A stretch of DNA of 64,000 nucleotides from Niabella sp. (GTDB lineage Bacteria > Bacteroidota > Bacteroidia > Chitinophagales > Chitinophagaceae): NCBI RefSeq assembly GCF_030150205.1, contig NZ_JASLGT010000008.1, positions 558,001 through 622,000 on the forward strand, written 5' to 3'. Positions 52,301 through 61,018 of the stretch are shown one piece after another (position 1 is the first letter of the stretch; each line of letters starts with the position of its first letter). The notes under the pieces are model-generated. The model ran no database searches. It was not told where the DNA came from and worked only from the letters and a program-made list of their open reading frames with translations. The position numbers and the translations under genes are program-made.

Positions 52301-52615
52301 ATGTATACCAAGGAAGAGGAAGCTTTTATAAAATACTGGGAGGCCAACCGGCTTAAGAAAAAAAGATCATTAAAAAATTTCCTTATCAGTACTCCATTTG
52401 GAATTTTATTAATGATCGGTATTTTTATCAATTTTTTCAGCGGATGGTATAAAAAAGCGGCCATGGAAGCCAACGCAGACCCCTCACTTTTTTTAATTTT
52501 GCTGATTGCAGGGATCATTATTGTTGCGTTTATTGCCATCTTTTCGTCTTACCACAAGTGGGATATTAATGAAAACTACTACAAATCGTTGCTGGCCCGA
52601 AAAAACAAAAAGTAA
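52301..52615 (+). CDS. Small two-helix membrane protein
   Basis: 104 aa from ATG 52301; an upstream ATG at 52244 would place the -7 box inside the gene. Seen: a charged start (MYTKEEEAFIKYWEANRLKKKRS), helix FLISTPFGILLMIGIFINFF, loop, helix LFLILLIAGIIIVAFIAIF, and a basic end. No family recognised. Confidence 0.7.
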   Translation: MYTKEEEAFIKYWEANRLKKKRSLKNFLISTPFGILLMIGIFINFFSGWYKKAAMEANADPSLFLILLIAGIIIVAFIAIFSSYHKWDINENYYKSLLARKNKK

Positions 52616-52661
52616 TTAATTGATTATAAATAGATTCGTTTAAATTTTTTAAATTGAGAGA

Positions 52662-53204
52662 ATGAAAAAAAAGTTATTCCTACCCGTAGCAGCCATTGCG
52701 GCCGCTGTAACGATGCTGGCTTCCTGTATTAAAAACAATGGCCCCTCCTGCTACCCCAATACACTGGAAAAAGACAGGGCTGTGATTGATTCGTTTATCG
52801 ATAAAAATCCATCCGTAAGTTACCTCAGTTTCAACCCTACTTACAGCGCATATATGGGCATTGCAGACCCCGGTACCGGTAGTCAGCCAAAAGATGATTC
52901 GCTGGTTAGCTTTAAATATACCATGTCCCTGATGAACGGAACCGAAATCGGAACATCGGAAGAAATTAAAACAAATACGAACGGAACGCCGCTTCGTTTA
53001 AAAGATTTAATGGATCAGCAGGGCCAGCCTTCACTTTATTATGCGGCACTTTCTATGTTAAAAAAAGGCGGAAAAGTTAAAGTGATCCTTCCCTCTTCCA
53101 TCTATTTCTCTTGCTCTTCACAAACGATTAATGGAAAAAGTATCCCCGGATACTCTCAGCTGATCTACGATTATATTCTTACCGACGTAAAAGCGCCCAA
53201 CTAA
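52662..53204 (+). CDS. FKBP-like lipoprotein 1
   Basis: 180 aa. Lipobox MLASC (Cys22) after MKKKLFLPVAAIAAAVT. The domain has the PPIase outline (DPGTGSQPKDDSLVSFKYTMSLMNG... LYYAALSMLKKGGKVKVILPSSIYFSCSS... LIYDYILTDV), but the usual aromatic/Asp pocket residues are altered. First of four tandem FKBP lipoproteins; its stop overlaps the next ATG by 1 bp (TAATG). Confidence 0.8.
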   Translation: MKKKLFLPVAAIAAAVTMLASCIKNNGPSCYPNTLEKDRAVIDSFIDKNPSVSYLSFNPTYSAYMGIADPGTGSQPKDDSLVSFKYTMSLMNGTEIGTSEEIKTNTNGTPLRLKDLMDQQGQPSLYYAALSMLKKGGKVKVILPSSIYFSCSSQTINGKSIPGYSQLIYDYILTDVKAPN

Positions 53205-53740
53205 TGCGAAGCCAACATCTAAAAATGCGGATCGCTTCCCTGGTGCTCCTGGTGTTTGTTGGGGTGCTGGTTACCCGGTGTTCAAAATCCGAACAGCCAT
53301 CCATTTGCCTCAATAAGCTATCCCTGGCTCAGGACCGGCAGATCATCGACTCCTTCCTGCAAAAGAACGGAACCAGTACCCTGTACAGTTTCGATCAGCA
53401 GGCATCCGTTTACTACTATATCGAAAATCCGGGAACGGGTACAACCAAGCCCACGGTTGATTCGCTGGTGTCTTTTCAGTATACAGGAAAGTTGATGAAC
53501 GGAACCATTGTGGATGCGCTTACAACAAAGCAACCCCCAACCGCACCGCTGAGAGATTTTAGCTCAGGCGTGTATGTTGTGTATGCCCTCAGCAAAATTT
53601 CAAAGGGAGGAAAGATCCGGCTGGTGATTCCGTCTTCTTCACAATTCGGCTGCGTACCGGTAATGGGCCTCAATATGGTGCCCGCAAACTCGCAGCTGGT
53701 TTATGAATACGAACTTACCGACATGACCAGTAACCGTTAA
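53204..53740 (+). CDS. FKBP-like lipoprotein 2
   Basis: 178 aa (ATG 53204 within TAATG; an alternative ATG at 53225 is possible). Lipobox LVTRC. Domain: NPGTGTTKPTVDSLVSFQYTGKLMNGTIVDAL... ALSKISKGGKIRLVIPSSSQFGCVP... LVYEYELTDM. It keeps the GKLMNGT start but lacks a clear (F/Y)D in the active site. Translationally coupled to copy 1. Confidence 0.8.
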   Translation: MRSQHLKMRIASLVLLVFVGVLVTRCSKSEQPSICLNKLSLAQDRQIIDSFLQKNGTSTLYSFDQQASVYYYIENPGTGTTKPTVDSLVSFQYTGKLMNGTIVDALTTKQPPTAPLRDFSSGVYVVYALSKISKGGKIRLVIPSSSQFGCVPVMGLNMVPANSQLVYEYELTDMTSNR

Positions 53741-53778
53741 TATTTAAAATTTAAACAACGTATATCTTAATACCTGGT

Positions 53779-54258
53779 ATGAAAAAAATATGTGGATTAG
53801 CAGCAATTACATCCGTTTTGATGATCAGCTGCCTTAAGAGTAATGATGTAAAACCATGTACCCCAAAAACAGTGGAAAGCGAAAAAGCGGCAATGACAAA
53901 ATTTGCGGCCGATAGTTCCATTAATGTAACAACCGATCCCAGTGGTCTGATGTATGAAATCATCGACCCCGGCACCGGCAACAACCCTACTGTCAACAAT
54001 ACGGTAACGACAAAATATGTTGGCCGTTTTTTAAATGGGCGCGGCTTCGATTCTTCCTATGTGAGCCAACCGGATGGCGTCTCATTCTCTTTAGGCAATG
54101 TTATTGCCGGATGGCAGTTGGGCATACCCAAAATCAAACAGGGCGGGAAAATTAAGCTTATTGTACCTTCATCCCTGGCTTATGGTTGTACCGGTTTTTT
54201 TAGTATTCCACCAGATCAGCCCCTCTATTTTTACATAGAGCTGGTAAACGTTAAATGA
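53779..54258 (+). CDS. FKBP-type lipoprotein 3
   Basis: 159 aa. Lipobox LMISC. This copy is a good FKBP domain: VTTKYVGRFLNGRGFDSSY, VIAGWQLGIPKIKQGGKIKLIVPSSLAYG and LYFYIELVNV, with the FD of the peptidyl-prolyl isomerase site. Probably an active periplasmic prolyl isomerase. Ends 45 bp before a terminator. Confidence 0.88.
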   Translation: MKKICGLAAITSVLMISCLKSNDVKPCTPKTVESEKAAMTKFAADSSINVTTDPSGLMYEIIDPGTGNNPTVNNTVTTKYVGRFLNGRGFDSSYVSQPDGVSFSLGNVIAGWQLGIPKIKQGGKIKLIVPSSLAYGCTGFFSIPPDQPLYFYIELVNVK

Positions 54259-54302
54259 CCAGGCCATTCATCACAACCGTATTTTGAATATATGCAGTAT
54301 AA

Positions 54303-54326
54303 AGCCCCGGTTCATCCGGGGTTTTA
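54303..54326 (+). terminator. Terminator after FKBP lipoprotein 3
   Basis: Stem GCCCCGG/CCGGGG with loop TTCAT and four T. Separates copies 1-3 from copy 4. Confidence 0.8.
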
Positions 54327-54467
54327 CTATAGAACGAACGAGTACCAGGCCGGCCTTCTGCTTTTTAAATAACGTTAATCCTTCGGGAAAAGTCGGCCGC
54401 TATGCCGGCACAATCCGGTCATTTATGTACATTCGCCCCGGAAGGAAGCTCCCTTTCACAGAAAATC

Positions 54468-54974
54468 ATGAACAGATCATCAATAAATAAAACACTATGG
54501 AGCGGTCTGGTGGCCGTACTCGGTATCCTGGTCATCGGCTGCATCAAGGAAGAAAAAGCTACAGCCTGCGATCTGAAGCCCGCCATAAGCGACACGGCAC
54601 AGATGAAACAATTCATCAGAGACAGTGCGATTACTGCCGACAGTAACACAACCAACTGGCTGATGTGGCAGGTGATCCGGGAAGGAAGTGGCGCTCAGCC
54701 GGCATCCAATAGCGTGGTGACCATTAAATATATAGGACGGCTGCTGACCGGACAGGGTTTTGATTCCAGCTTCGTTAAAAATCCCGACGGCGCTGTGCTC
54801 CAGCTTAATAAACTAATCCCGGGATTGTCCCTCGGCCTGTCCAAGATCCGCGAAGGAGGGGCCATCAAATTACTCCTTCCATCTGCCCTGGCGTATGGAT
54901 GTGATCCCCGGTACGGCCCACTGGTCAATCAGCCGCTTTTTTTTAACATCGAACTGATAAAGGTGAGCAACTGA
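54468..54974 (+). CDS. FKBP-type lipoprotein 4
   Basis: 168 aa from ATG 54468 (the longer reading to 54402 lacks a signal peptide). Lipobox LVIGC. FKBP domain: VTIKYIGRLLTGQGFDSSFV, LIPGLSLGLSKIREGGAIKLLLPSALAYGCDPRYGP... LFFNIELIKV, with FD and the SALAYG loop intact. Same family as copy 3 but a separate transcript. Confidence 0.88.
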   Translation: MNRSSINKTLWSGLVAVLGILVIGCIKEEKATACDLKPAISDTAQMKQFIRDSAITADSNTTNWLMWQVIREGSGAQPASNSVVTIKYIGRLLTGQGFDSSFVKNPDGAVLQLNKLIPGLSLGLSKIREGGAIKLLLPSALAYGCDPRYGPLVNQPLFFNIELIKVSN

Positions 54975-55284
54975 TGGGTGGATTTTTTTCCGGAAAATGA
55001 TTCCATATTGCTACACCGAAGCATTGCACAAACATTATACAGCAGCCACTAGGCGCGCTTTCTTGGGCATTATGCCTTCTTTGTTTTAGTTGAATGAAGC
55101 ATGTTTCCCTCCGGGTATACTCAGCATACGAACAATATCGCCCCCCTCGCCCCAACGAAATCGCAATGCCGGTAATTTTACCGCACCAATACTGCAAATA
55201 GCACCATCATTGCCGTGCTGGTTCCCCACTGTTTTCTTACCCAATCAGCACTTTGTTGTAATTTCGGCAACTAAAGATTGAACC
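54975..55284. other. Intergenic upstream of sdaA
   Basis: No gene supported. TAATTTCG at 55259-55266 is a -7-like box (one mismatch), 18 bp before the sdaA ATG. Nothing else clear. Confidence 0.5.
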
Positions 55285-56727
55285 ATGCAATACGAACCGA
55301 TTTCGGTTTTTGATATGTTAAAGATCGGTGTTGGACCTTCCAGCTCGCATACATTAGGGCCCTGGCGGGCGGCCGAGCGCTTTCTTGGATTTTTAAACCA
55401 GCAGGAGCAACTGGAACAGGTAACCGGTCTGAAGATCCTTTTATATGGATCCCTTGCTAAAACAGGCATAGGGCATGGTACTGATATTGCCGTGCAACTG
55501 GGGCTTTGCGGTTACGACCCGGTTACCTTTGATGTAGAAAAAATTGACACTACGATTGCAGCCATACGGCAAACCCGGAACCTGTTGCTGGCCGGAAGCA
55601 GGGCTGTGTTTTTTGATCCAACAACAGCGATCGAATTTCTTTTTACAGAAACCCTGCCCTATCACCCCAACGGGCTCACCTTCCTGGCTACTTTAGAAAA
55701 CGGTGAAAACATAGCAAAAACCTATTATTCCATTGGCGGTGGCTTTGTAAAAGAAGAAGGCGAGGATGCTGTTCTCAATAACAATGTGCAACTACCCTTT
55801 CCCACCGATGACGCGGACGATCTTTTACGCTGGAGCATTAAGACCGGACTTTCGATCAGTGAAATTGTTGCAGAAAATGAGCAGGCCTGGCGCAGCGAGC
55901 AGGAGACGAACGAGGGACTTATAAAAATATGGAATGCCATGCGCGACTGCATGTACCGCGGCTGTCACAAAACCGGAGTCTTGCCCGGTGGTTTAAATGT
56001 GCGGAGACGCGCGGCTGCGCTCAATAAAAAGCTCATTGGAGATGCCACTTATGCGTCTTATGAAGAATGGATTCGCCTGATTCGCAATGGAGGCAGCAAT
56101 TTTCGTTACACGCTGGACTGGGTCAGTTGTTTTGCATTGGCCGTGAACGAAGAAAATGCTTCTTTTGGACGCGTGGTAACCGCCCCCACCAATGGCTCAG
56201 CAGGTGTCATTCCCGCCGTATTGCACTATTTTATTATTTTTTGTACCAATACGGAGGACGAGCACAATACACCCGAACGGATCCGGAAATTTTTGATGAC
56301 CGCCGCGGAAATCGGCAGCATCTTTAAAAAGGAATCCACCATTTCTGCTGCGATGGGCGGCTGTCAGGCTGAAATCGGCGTCTCCTCATCTATGGCTGCC
56401 GCCGCATTAACCGAAGGGCTTGGCGGTTCACAAAAACAAGCCATGATGGCCGCTGAAATTGCGATGGAGCATCACCTGGGTATGACCTGTGATCCCATCG
56501 GCGGACTGGTACAAATTCCATGTATTGAACGAAACACAATGGGGGCCATCAAAGCCATTACAGCATCCCAGCTGGCCTTGCAAAGCACCCCTGATTTTGC
56601 CCGGGTATCGCTGGATGAGGTCATCAAAACCATGTGGGACACGGCACAGGATATGAATTTTAAATACAAAGAAACCGCAGATGGCGGATTGGCAATTAAT
56701 GTGCCGCTGAGTTTGCCGGAATGTTAG
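55285..56727 (+). CDS. sdaA: L-serine ammonia-lyase (iron-sulfur)
   Basis: 480 aa single-chain enzyme converting L-serine to pyruvate and ammonia using a [4Fe-4S] cluster. Motifs: start FDMLKIGVGPSSSHTLGPWRAAERF, TAPTNGSAGVIPAVLHYF, and cluster region STISAAMGGCQAEIGVSSSMAAAALTEGLGGS with later Cys residues (MTCDPIGGLVQIPCIERN). Domain order beta then alpha is standard. Confidence 0.95.
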   Translation: MQYEPISVFDMLKIGVGPSSSHTLGPWRAAERFLGFLNQQEQLEQVTGLKILLYGSLAKTGIGHGTDIAVQLGLCGYDPVTFDVEKIDTTIAAIRQTRNLLLAGSRAVFFDPTTAIEFLFTETLPYHPNGLTFLATLENGENIAKTYYSIGGGFVKEEGEDAVLNNNVQLPFPTDDADDLLRWSIKTGLSISEIVAENEQAWRSEQETNEGLIKIWNAMRDCMYRGCHKTGVLPGGLNVRRRAAALNKKLIGDATYASYEEWIRLIRNGGSNFRYTLDWVSCFALAVNEENASFGRVVTAPTNGSAGVIPAVLHYFIIFCTNTEDEHNTPERIRKFLMTAAEIGSIFKKESTISAAMGGCQAEIGVSSSMAAAALTEGLGGSQKQAMMAAEIAMEHHLGMTCDPIGGLVQIPCIERNTMGAIKAITASQLALQSTPDFARVSLDEVIKTMWDTAQDMNFKYKETADGGLAINVPLSLPEC

Positions 56728-56771
56728 GCTGACAACGTCCAGCATTTAGCTTTCTGCGCATAGCCTTAAAG

Positions 56772-57233
56772 CTAACCTTCATACCCTATATCCTCCGGCA
56801 GGCCTCTTCTGTCTGCAGCAGCTGTAGCCAGTTCATCGCAACGGTTGTTATAGGGATTGTCTGCATGGCCTTTCACCCATACAAAACGGATCTGAAATTT
56901 TTTTGCAAGGTGATAGTATTGCATCCAGAGGTCTTTATTCTTCTTCCCTCCTTTAAAATCAGTACGTACCCAGTTATTCAGCCACCCTTTGGTAACAGCA
57001 TTAACCACATATTGGCTATCGGAATAAATGGTAACCGGCAGTTCTGCTGTTTTTAATGTTTTGAGCCCCTCAATAACAGCCATCAGCTCCATTCGGTTAT
57101 TGGTCGTATGCCGGAATCCACCGGATAATTCTTTCAGATGCTTCCCATACATTAATAACACACCATATCCACCGGGCCCCGGATTGCCGCGGGCTGCACC
57201 ATCGGTATAAATTGTAATTCCCTGGGATTGCAT
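56772..57233 (-). CDS. rnhA: Ribonuclease HI
   Basis: 153 aa from ATG 57233 (a TTG at 57242 adds three residues). Cuts RNA of RNA-DNA hybrids. Catalytic D-E-D-D residues visible: YTDGAARGNPGPGGYG, RMELMAVIEGL, IYSDSQYVVNAV and KGHADNPYNNRCDELA. Typical bacterial RNase HI length. Confidence 0.95.
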   Translation of the reverse strand: MQSQGITIYTDGAARGNPGPGGYGVLLMYGKHLKELSGGFRHTTNNRMELMAVIEGLKTLKTAELPVTIYSDSQYVVNAVTKGWLNNWVRTDFKGGKKNKDLWMQYYHLAKKFQIRFVWVKGHADNPYNNRCDELATAAADRRGLPEDIGYEG

Positions 57234-57321
57234 AGCGGGCAAATATACTATTTGGCTTTTAATAATTGGTTTATGGAACTTTTCAAAACGGCACTCTCAT
57301 TTTAATAAAACATCATTTCTT

Positions 57322-58188
57322 ATGATTTTAATCCGCTACATGAAATCCATCACTTCGCTTATTTTATACTGTGGTCTCACGTTCTGCATACAGGGTTGCG
57401 GACAGGCTACAGTACCGGTGCCCGCAACCGTCGTATCCGTCCCGGTTCCGGACCACGAGCCCATGTATGTTGCCGGTATCACGCTCCCCCCTGGGTATAC
57501 CCGCACTCCTATTCCCGTTACGGATTTTGGAGTCTACCTGAAGCAACTAAAACTCAAAACCAACAAAACCGTTTTCCTGTTTAATGGGGCACCCAAGGCC
57601 AATCAGCAGGCGCAATACGCTGTACTCGATATCAGTGTGGGCAATAAAGATCTTCAGCAATGTGCAGATGCCCTGATGCGGCTAAGGGCAGAGTACCTCT
57701 TCTCCGCAAAGCGATTTGAGCAGATCCGGTTTTATGCCGGCGATGGCACCTGGATCGCTTATGCCGAATGGTTAAAAGGAACGCGGTATAAGCTTTCGGG
57801 AAACAGGCTGGTCCCTGTTCGCAGCACCCCGGCGGCAGCTACACATGCATCCCTTTTACAATATCTTGAAATTGTATTTTCCTATTGCGGAACCGCCACA
57901 CTACCGGCCTCTCTTTATAAAAAACCAATAGCCGGTATGCAACCAGGCGATGTACTCCTAAAACCCGGAGCACCCGGGCATGCCGTCATTGTAATGGACA
58001 TGGCACAAAATAGTAATGGAGAAAAAATTTATCTCCTGGCACAAAGCTATATGCCCGCACAAGACATTCATATTCTCAAAAATCCCTCAGATAATCACCA
58101 CAGTCCCTGGTATATATTAAACAATAACTCCGTCATTCAAACACCGGAATGGACCTTTTACAAGGACCAGTTGTATGGCTGGAAATAA
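57322..58188 (+). CDS. DUF4846 lipoprotein
   Basis: 288 aa, with an alternative ATG at 57340. Lipobox IQGC. Visible pattern of DUF4846: QQCADALMRLRAEYLFS, IAYAEWLKGTRY, MQPGDVLLKPGAPGHAVIVMDMAQNSNGEKIYLLAQSYMPAQDIHILKN and a TPEWTFY end. The PGHAVIV...LAQSYMP region looks like a catalytic domain of the NlpC-like kind (weak). Role unknown. Confidence 0.82.
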   Translation: MILIRYMKSITSLILYCGLTFCIQGCGQATVPVPATVVSVPVPDHEPMYVAGITLPPGYTRTPIPVTDFGVYLKQLKLKTNKTVFLFNGAPKANQQAQYAVLDISVGNKDLQQCADALMRLRAEYLFSAKRFEQIRFYAGDGTWIAYAEWLKGTRYKLSGNRLVPVRSTPAAATHASLLQYLEIVFSYCGTATLPASLYKKPIAGMQPGDVLLKPGAPGHAVIVMDMAQNSNGEKIYLLAQSYMPAQDIHILKNPSDNHHSPWYILNNNSVIQTPEWTFYKDQLYGWK

Positions 58189-58203
58189 TTCTCGCCAAAA
58201 ATA

Positions 58204-58665
58204 TTACTCCTGTTCCCGGAGCAATCGTTTATCCATATGAAGACGTCTGCTGTAGATCACTTTTACACTTTTAAAATCCGGGTGCATAGGATTCAAAAGA
58301 TAATTGTACTCCTCCTGCATCACGGCAGAAGGAACCTTTAGGGCAAGGAATGCACCTTCCCTTACAAACCGGTCGCCGATGTTTTTTAACTGATCCGGGG
58401 CAGGGTTATGAAACCACTCCTCCGGAAGCAGCGCGGGCGAAAGCTCCTGGATACGCTGTTCCGGCAGCTCCAATCCCAGAATGCAAAGGTCCAGCTTCAC
58501 CACGGTTGTAATATGTACCACACTTTCCAACAGTGCCAAAGAGGGTGAAGCCGCCGTATACAGCACATATGTACCCCTGCTATGCCAGCGGCCCGGAAAA
58601 CGCGCAGCGCCCGTGCCACTCAGGTCGTCTATATAGGTACATTTGCTAATTCGGTAAACGTTCAT
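58204..58665 (-). CDS. RES-domain toxin
   Basis: 153 aa from ATG 58665. RES toxins deplete NAD+. Conserved R, E and S residues fit: MNVYRISK, GTGAARFPGRWHSRGTYVLYTAASPSLALLES, then EYNYLLNPMHPDFKSVKV at the end. It lies 68 bp downstream of its antitoxin on the same strand. Confidence 0.88.
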   Translation of the reverse strand: MNVYRISKCTYIDDLSGTGAARFPGRWHSRGTYVLYTAASPSLALLESVVHITTVVKLDLCILGLELPEQRIQELSPALLPEEWFHNPAPDQLKNIGDRFVREGAFLALKVPSAVMQEEYNYLLNPMHPDFKSVKVIYSRRLHMDKRLLREQE

Positions 58666-58733
58666 ATTTTCTTGTTTGCAACAGAACACCAGGTTCTCGT
58701 CTCATAAGGACCGGCCGCCATCAATGGATTAGC

Positions 58734-59255
58734 TTATGCAAATATGCCTTGCTCTATGCGCCCTAATTCATCCATGAGCAGTTCGATACCGATGGATGTA
58801 TCCAGAAATTCGATGGGTTTTTTTGCCCCAAGGGCATCTACGGGTGTGGCCATCCAGGTTTTGAAGGATTCCAGGCTGTCAAAAACATCGGCCCCTCTTG
58901 CGTAAAGCCGGGCCAGTTCAATAATGCGTTCAGATTGACCGGCATTTAGCTTCTGAGCGGGGGTATACCTACGTAATGTTCGGTCAGATGTATGAATCAT
59001 TCCAGCCATTTCAGCATCGGATACGCCCATCACCTCAGCAAGATGATCCAGTGCTTTTTTGGGTAGCCCTTCGCGTATACGGCCGATAAAATCAGCAGTA
59101 CTTCGAACAGTTTTAAAGGCCTGATCATCTTTAAGCCCCATTAATAAAATGGGATAACCTACACTACTGGATTTGGTGTAATAGGCTGCGGCTGGCTCTT
59201 CCAGAAGATTGGCCAGTGGTTTTTCTGTGCCGTATCTTTTTTTTGATGATTTCAT
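58734..59255 (-). CDS. Xre/MbcA/ParS-type antitoxin (DUF2384)
   Basis: 173 aa. N-terminal helix-turn-helix region (IREGLPKKALDHLAEVMGVSDAEMAGMIHTSDRTLRRY) and C-terminal toxin-binding DUF2384 domain (SERIIELARLYARGADVF... FKTWMATPVDALGAKKPIEFLDTSIGIELLMDELGRIEQG). Cognate antitoxin of the RES toxin; normally autorepresses the operon. Confidence 0.9.
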   Translation of the reverse strand: MKSSKKRYGTEKPLANLLEEPAAAYYTKSSSVGYPILLMGLKDDQAFKTVRSTADFIGRIREGLPKKALDHLAEVMGVSDAEMAGMIHTSDRTLRRYTPAQKLNAGQSERIIELARLYARGADVFDSLESFKTWMATPVDALGAKKPIEFLDTSIGIELLMDELGRIEQGIFA

Positions 59256-59267
59256 CTTCTGTATTTA

Positions 59268-59286
59268 TGACCCAAATTTACGGTCA
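59268..59286 (-). promoter_or_regulatory. Operator and -7 box of the RES/Xre operon
   Basis: TGACC (59268-59272) and GGTCA (59282-59286) form an inverted repeat around TAAATTTG (minus, 59280-59273), a perfect -7 box, 12 bp before the antitoxin ATG. Binding here would block the promoter, matching autorepression. Confidence 0.6.
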
Positions 59287-59435
59287 TTTGTCCGGTTTTG
59301 GAAATTTTTCTGCTACTTTTTGTTATTGTGGCTGTTTCATAGGTATTGGAGAAAATAATTCAGGCCCCTGTGAGAACAATTAGCAAAAATGGACTTAATT
59401 TGGAGACAACAAACCTGTATTAACGAAATACAACA

Positions 59436-60335
59436 ATGAGCCAACTGCTTAAAATCACCATACTGCTCTATGGCCTGTTGATTCACGCTATACCTGCCTT
59501 TAGCCAGGCTTCAATGCAAAAAAACCGATTTTATATCGCATTAGGACCCTTGTTATCTACAGAACATTTCCATTGGTCCATTGCCGGGAATGAACAGGGC
59601 ACACAACCGGATATTTTATCCGAACTGAATTTTAACCGGTTGAAACAGACAGGTTTTTGTTTTGAAGGGCGGTATCAGCTTAGCAACCGTTTTGATCTGA
59701 AAGCCACGGTGGAAAGGCAATACGGATATGCCGGCCGGGTTACAGATATTGATTATGCCGGTAATGGTCGAAGTTTCCCTGTTGCCTTTCTCAAATTTCG
59801 CAGCAGGAAGCACAACGCCCGGGATTACCGGGCGCAATGCAGCTATCTGCTGTTTCAAAGCCCGGTTGTTTCTGTGGCTACGGGGGCAGGCTATTTTATC
59901 TCAAACGCCGGTTACCGGATGCAGGGCCGGTCAGCTGCCGATATAAAAGGCATCTATGACGCGCAATGGCAGGGTCCGCTGCTGGATGTGGAAACGAGGA
60001 TCCGGCTGCCCCAAAACTGGGAGATCCGGGCTGATATCGGTAGCCAGTATCATACGTTCCGGGCAGAAGGCGATTGGCGGCTTCGTTCCGAATTCCGTCA
60101 TCCCCTCAGTTTCGTACACCATGCCAGCGGCTGGGGAATCAATGGCCTGGTGGCACTAAACTATCAATTAAGTGCACGGGTTGGGCTGCAGCTTAAAGGT
60201 TCATTGCAGCAATGGAAAACCGGGGCAGGAAGCGATCTATTATATATGGCGGATAACCGGGAGGTTTCAACCCGTATGAATGAATCTGTAAAAACACAGC
60301 TAGGCGTAGGACTGGAAGGAGTATTTGGTTTCTGA
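59436..60335 (+). CDS. Outer-membrane beta-barrel-like protein
   Basis: 299 aa with a signal peptide (MSQLLKITILLYGLLIHAIPAFSQ). Repeating amphipathic strands (RLKQTGFCFEGRYQLSNRFDLKATVERQYGY, RIRLPQNWEIRADIGSQYH) and an aromatic end (LEGVFGF) indicate an outer-membrane barrel. The YGYAGRVTDIDY pattern recalls omptin-like barrels, but this is weak. Stands alone. Confidence 0.6.
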   Translation: MSQLLKITILLYGLLIHAIPAFSQASMQKNRFYIALGPLLSTEHFHWSIAGNEQGTQPDILSELNFNRLKQTGFCFEGRYQLSNRFDLKATVERQYGYAGRVTDIDYAGNGRSFPVAFLKFRSRKHNARDYRAQCSYLLFQSPVVSVATGAGYFISNAGYRMQGRSAADIKGIYDAQWQGPLLDVETRIRLPQNWEIRADIGSQYHTFRAEGDWRLRSEFRHPLSFVHHASGWGINGLVALNYQLSARVGLQLKGSLQQWKTGAGSDLLYMADNREVSTRMNESVKTQLGVGLEGVFGF

Positions 60336-60422
60336 TAAGGATGAGACGTACGTTACAGTTGCAGCTTATAATAACAACATTCTGAATAATACATATTCAT
60401 TACTCATATCAATGTTTGCTAA

Positions 60423-60833
60423 ATGGAATTTGAATACTTATTTAGTCTACCCGATAAAGCTTCTTTTTTTAAGCTATTTGAAACTACCCATTGGAATAAA
60501 GGTTACAAGAGAAATGAAGGCGAACTATATACAGCAATCCAAAATAGCTGGTGCACGGTTTCTGTCTATACAGATGGCCGGTTAGTTGGCTTTGGAAGAG
60601 TCATATCAGACGGCGTTTTACATGCACTAATTGTCGATTTAATCGTGGCGCCGGAGTATCAATTGAACGGTATTGGCAAAACCATTCTAAGAATTATGGT
60701 ATCAGAACTTAAATTAGCAGGTATTAATGATATTCTTCTTTTTAGCGCAAAAGGGAAAAAAGACTTTTATAAAAAGAATGGTTTTACCGAACGCGCAATA
60801 GACGCTCCGGGAATGGAGTATGATAATAAATAA
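60423..60833 (+). CDS. GNAT family N-acetyltransferase
   Basis: 136 aa. Seen: GRLVGFGRVISDG, DLIVAPEYQLNGIGKTILRIMVSELK (acetyl-CoA motif Q/RxxGxG/A) and FYKKNGFTERA. Substrate unknown. The codon use and A+T content look slightly different from neighbours. Confidence 0.88.
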   Translation: MEFEYLFSLPDKASFFKLFETTHWNKGYKRNEGELYTAIQNSWCTVSVYTDGRLVGFGRVISDGVLHALIVDLIVAPEYQLNGIGKTILRIMVSELKLAGINDILLFSAKGKKDFYKKNGFTERAIDAPGMEYDNK

Positions 60834-60972
60834 ATAAAACACTACATGGGCCCTTTACCCTGTGTAGAGGAGAATTCACACCCGTTTAATTATCCAGGAC
60901 TGGCGGGGCCTCACTGCCACCGAAAAAACAAACAAAAACCGGCTTGCCATGAGAGCATCCGTTTGTCCCCAC

Positions 60973-60998
60973 AAAAAAACCGCCCGGAGGCGGTTTTT
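60973..60998. terminator. Bidirectional terminator
   Basis: 8-bp stem AAACCGCC / GGCGGTTT with a 4-nt loop, seven T on the minus side and five on the plus. Ends the TonB receptor transcript (stop 19 bp away) and possibly the GNAT one. Nothing else seen in 60834-61018. Confidence 0.85.
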
Positions 60999-61018
60999 AA
61001 AAACGTTCAAACCTGCTA

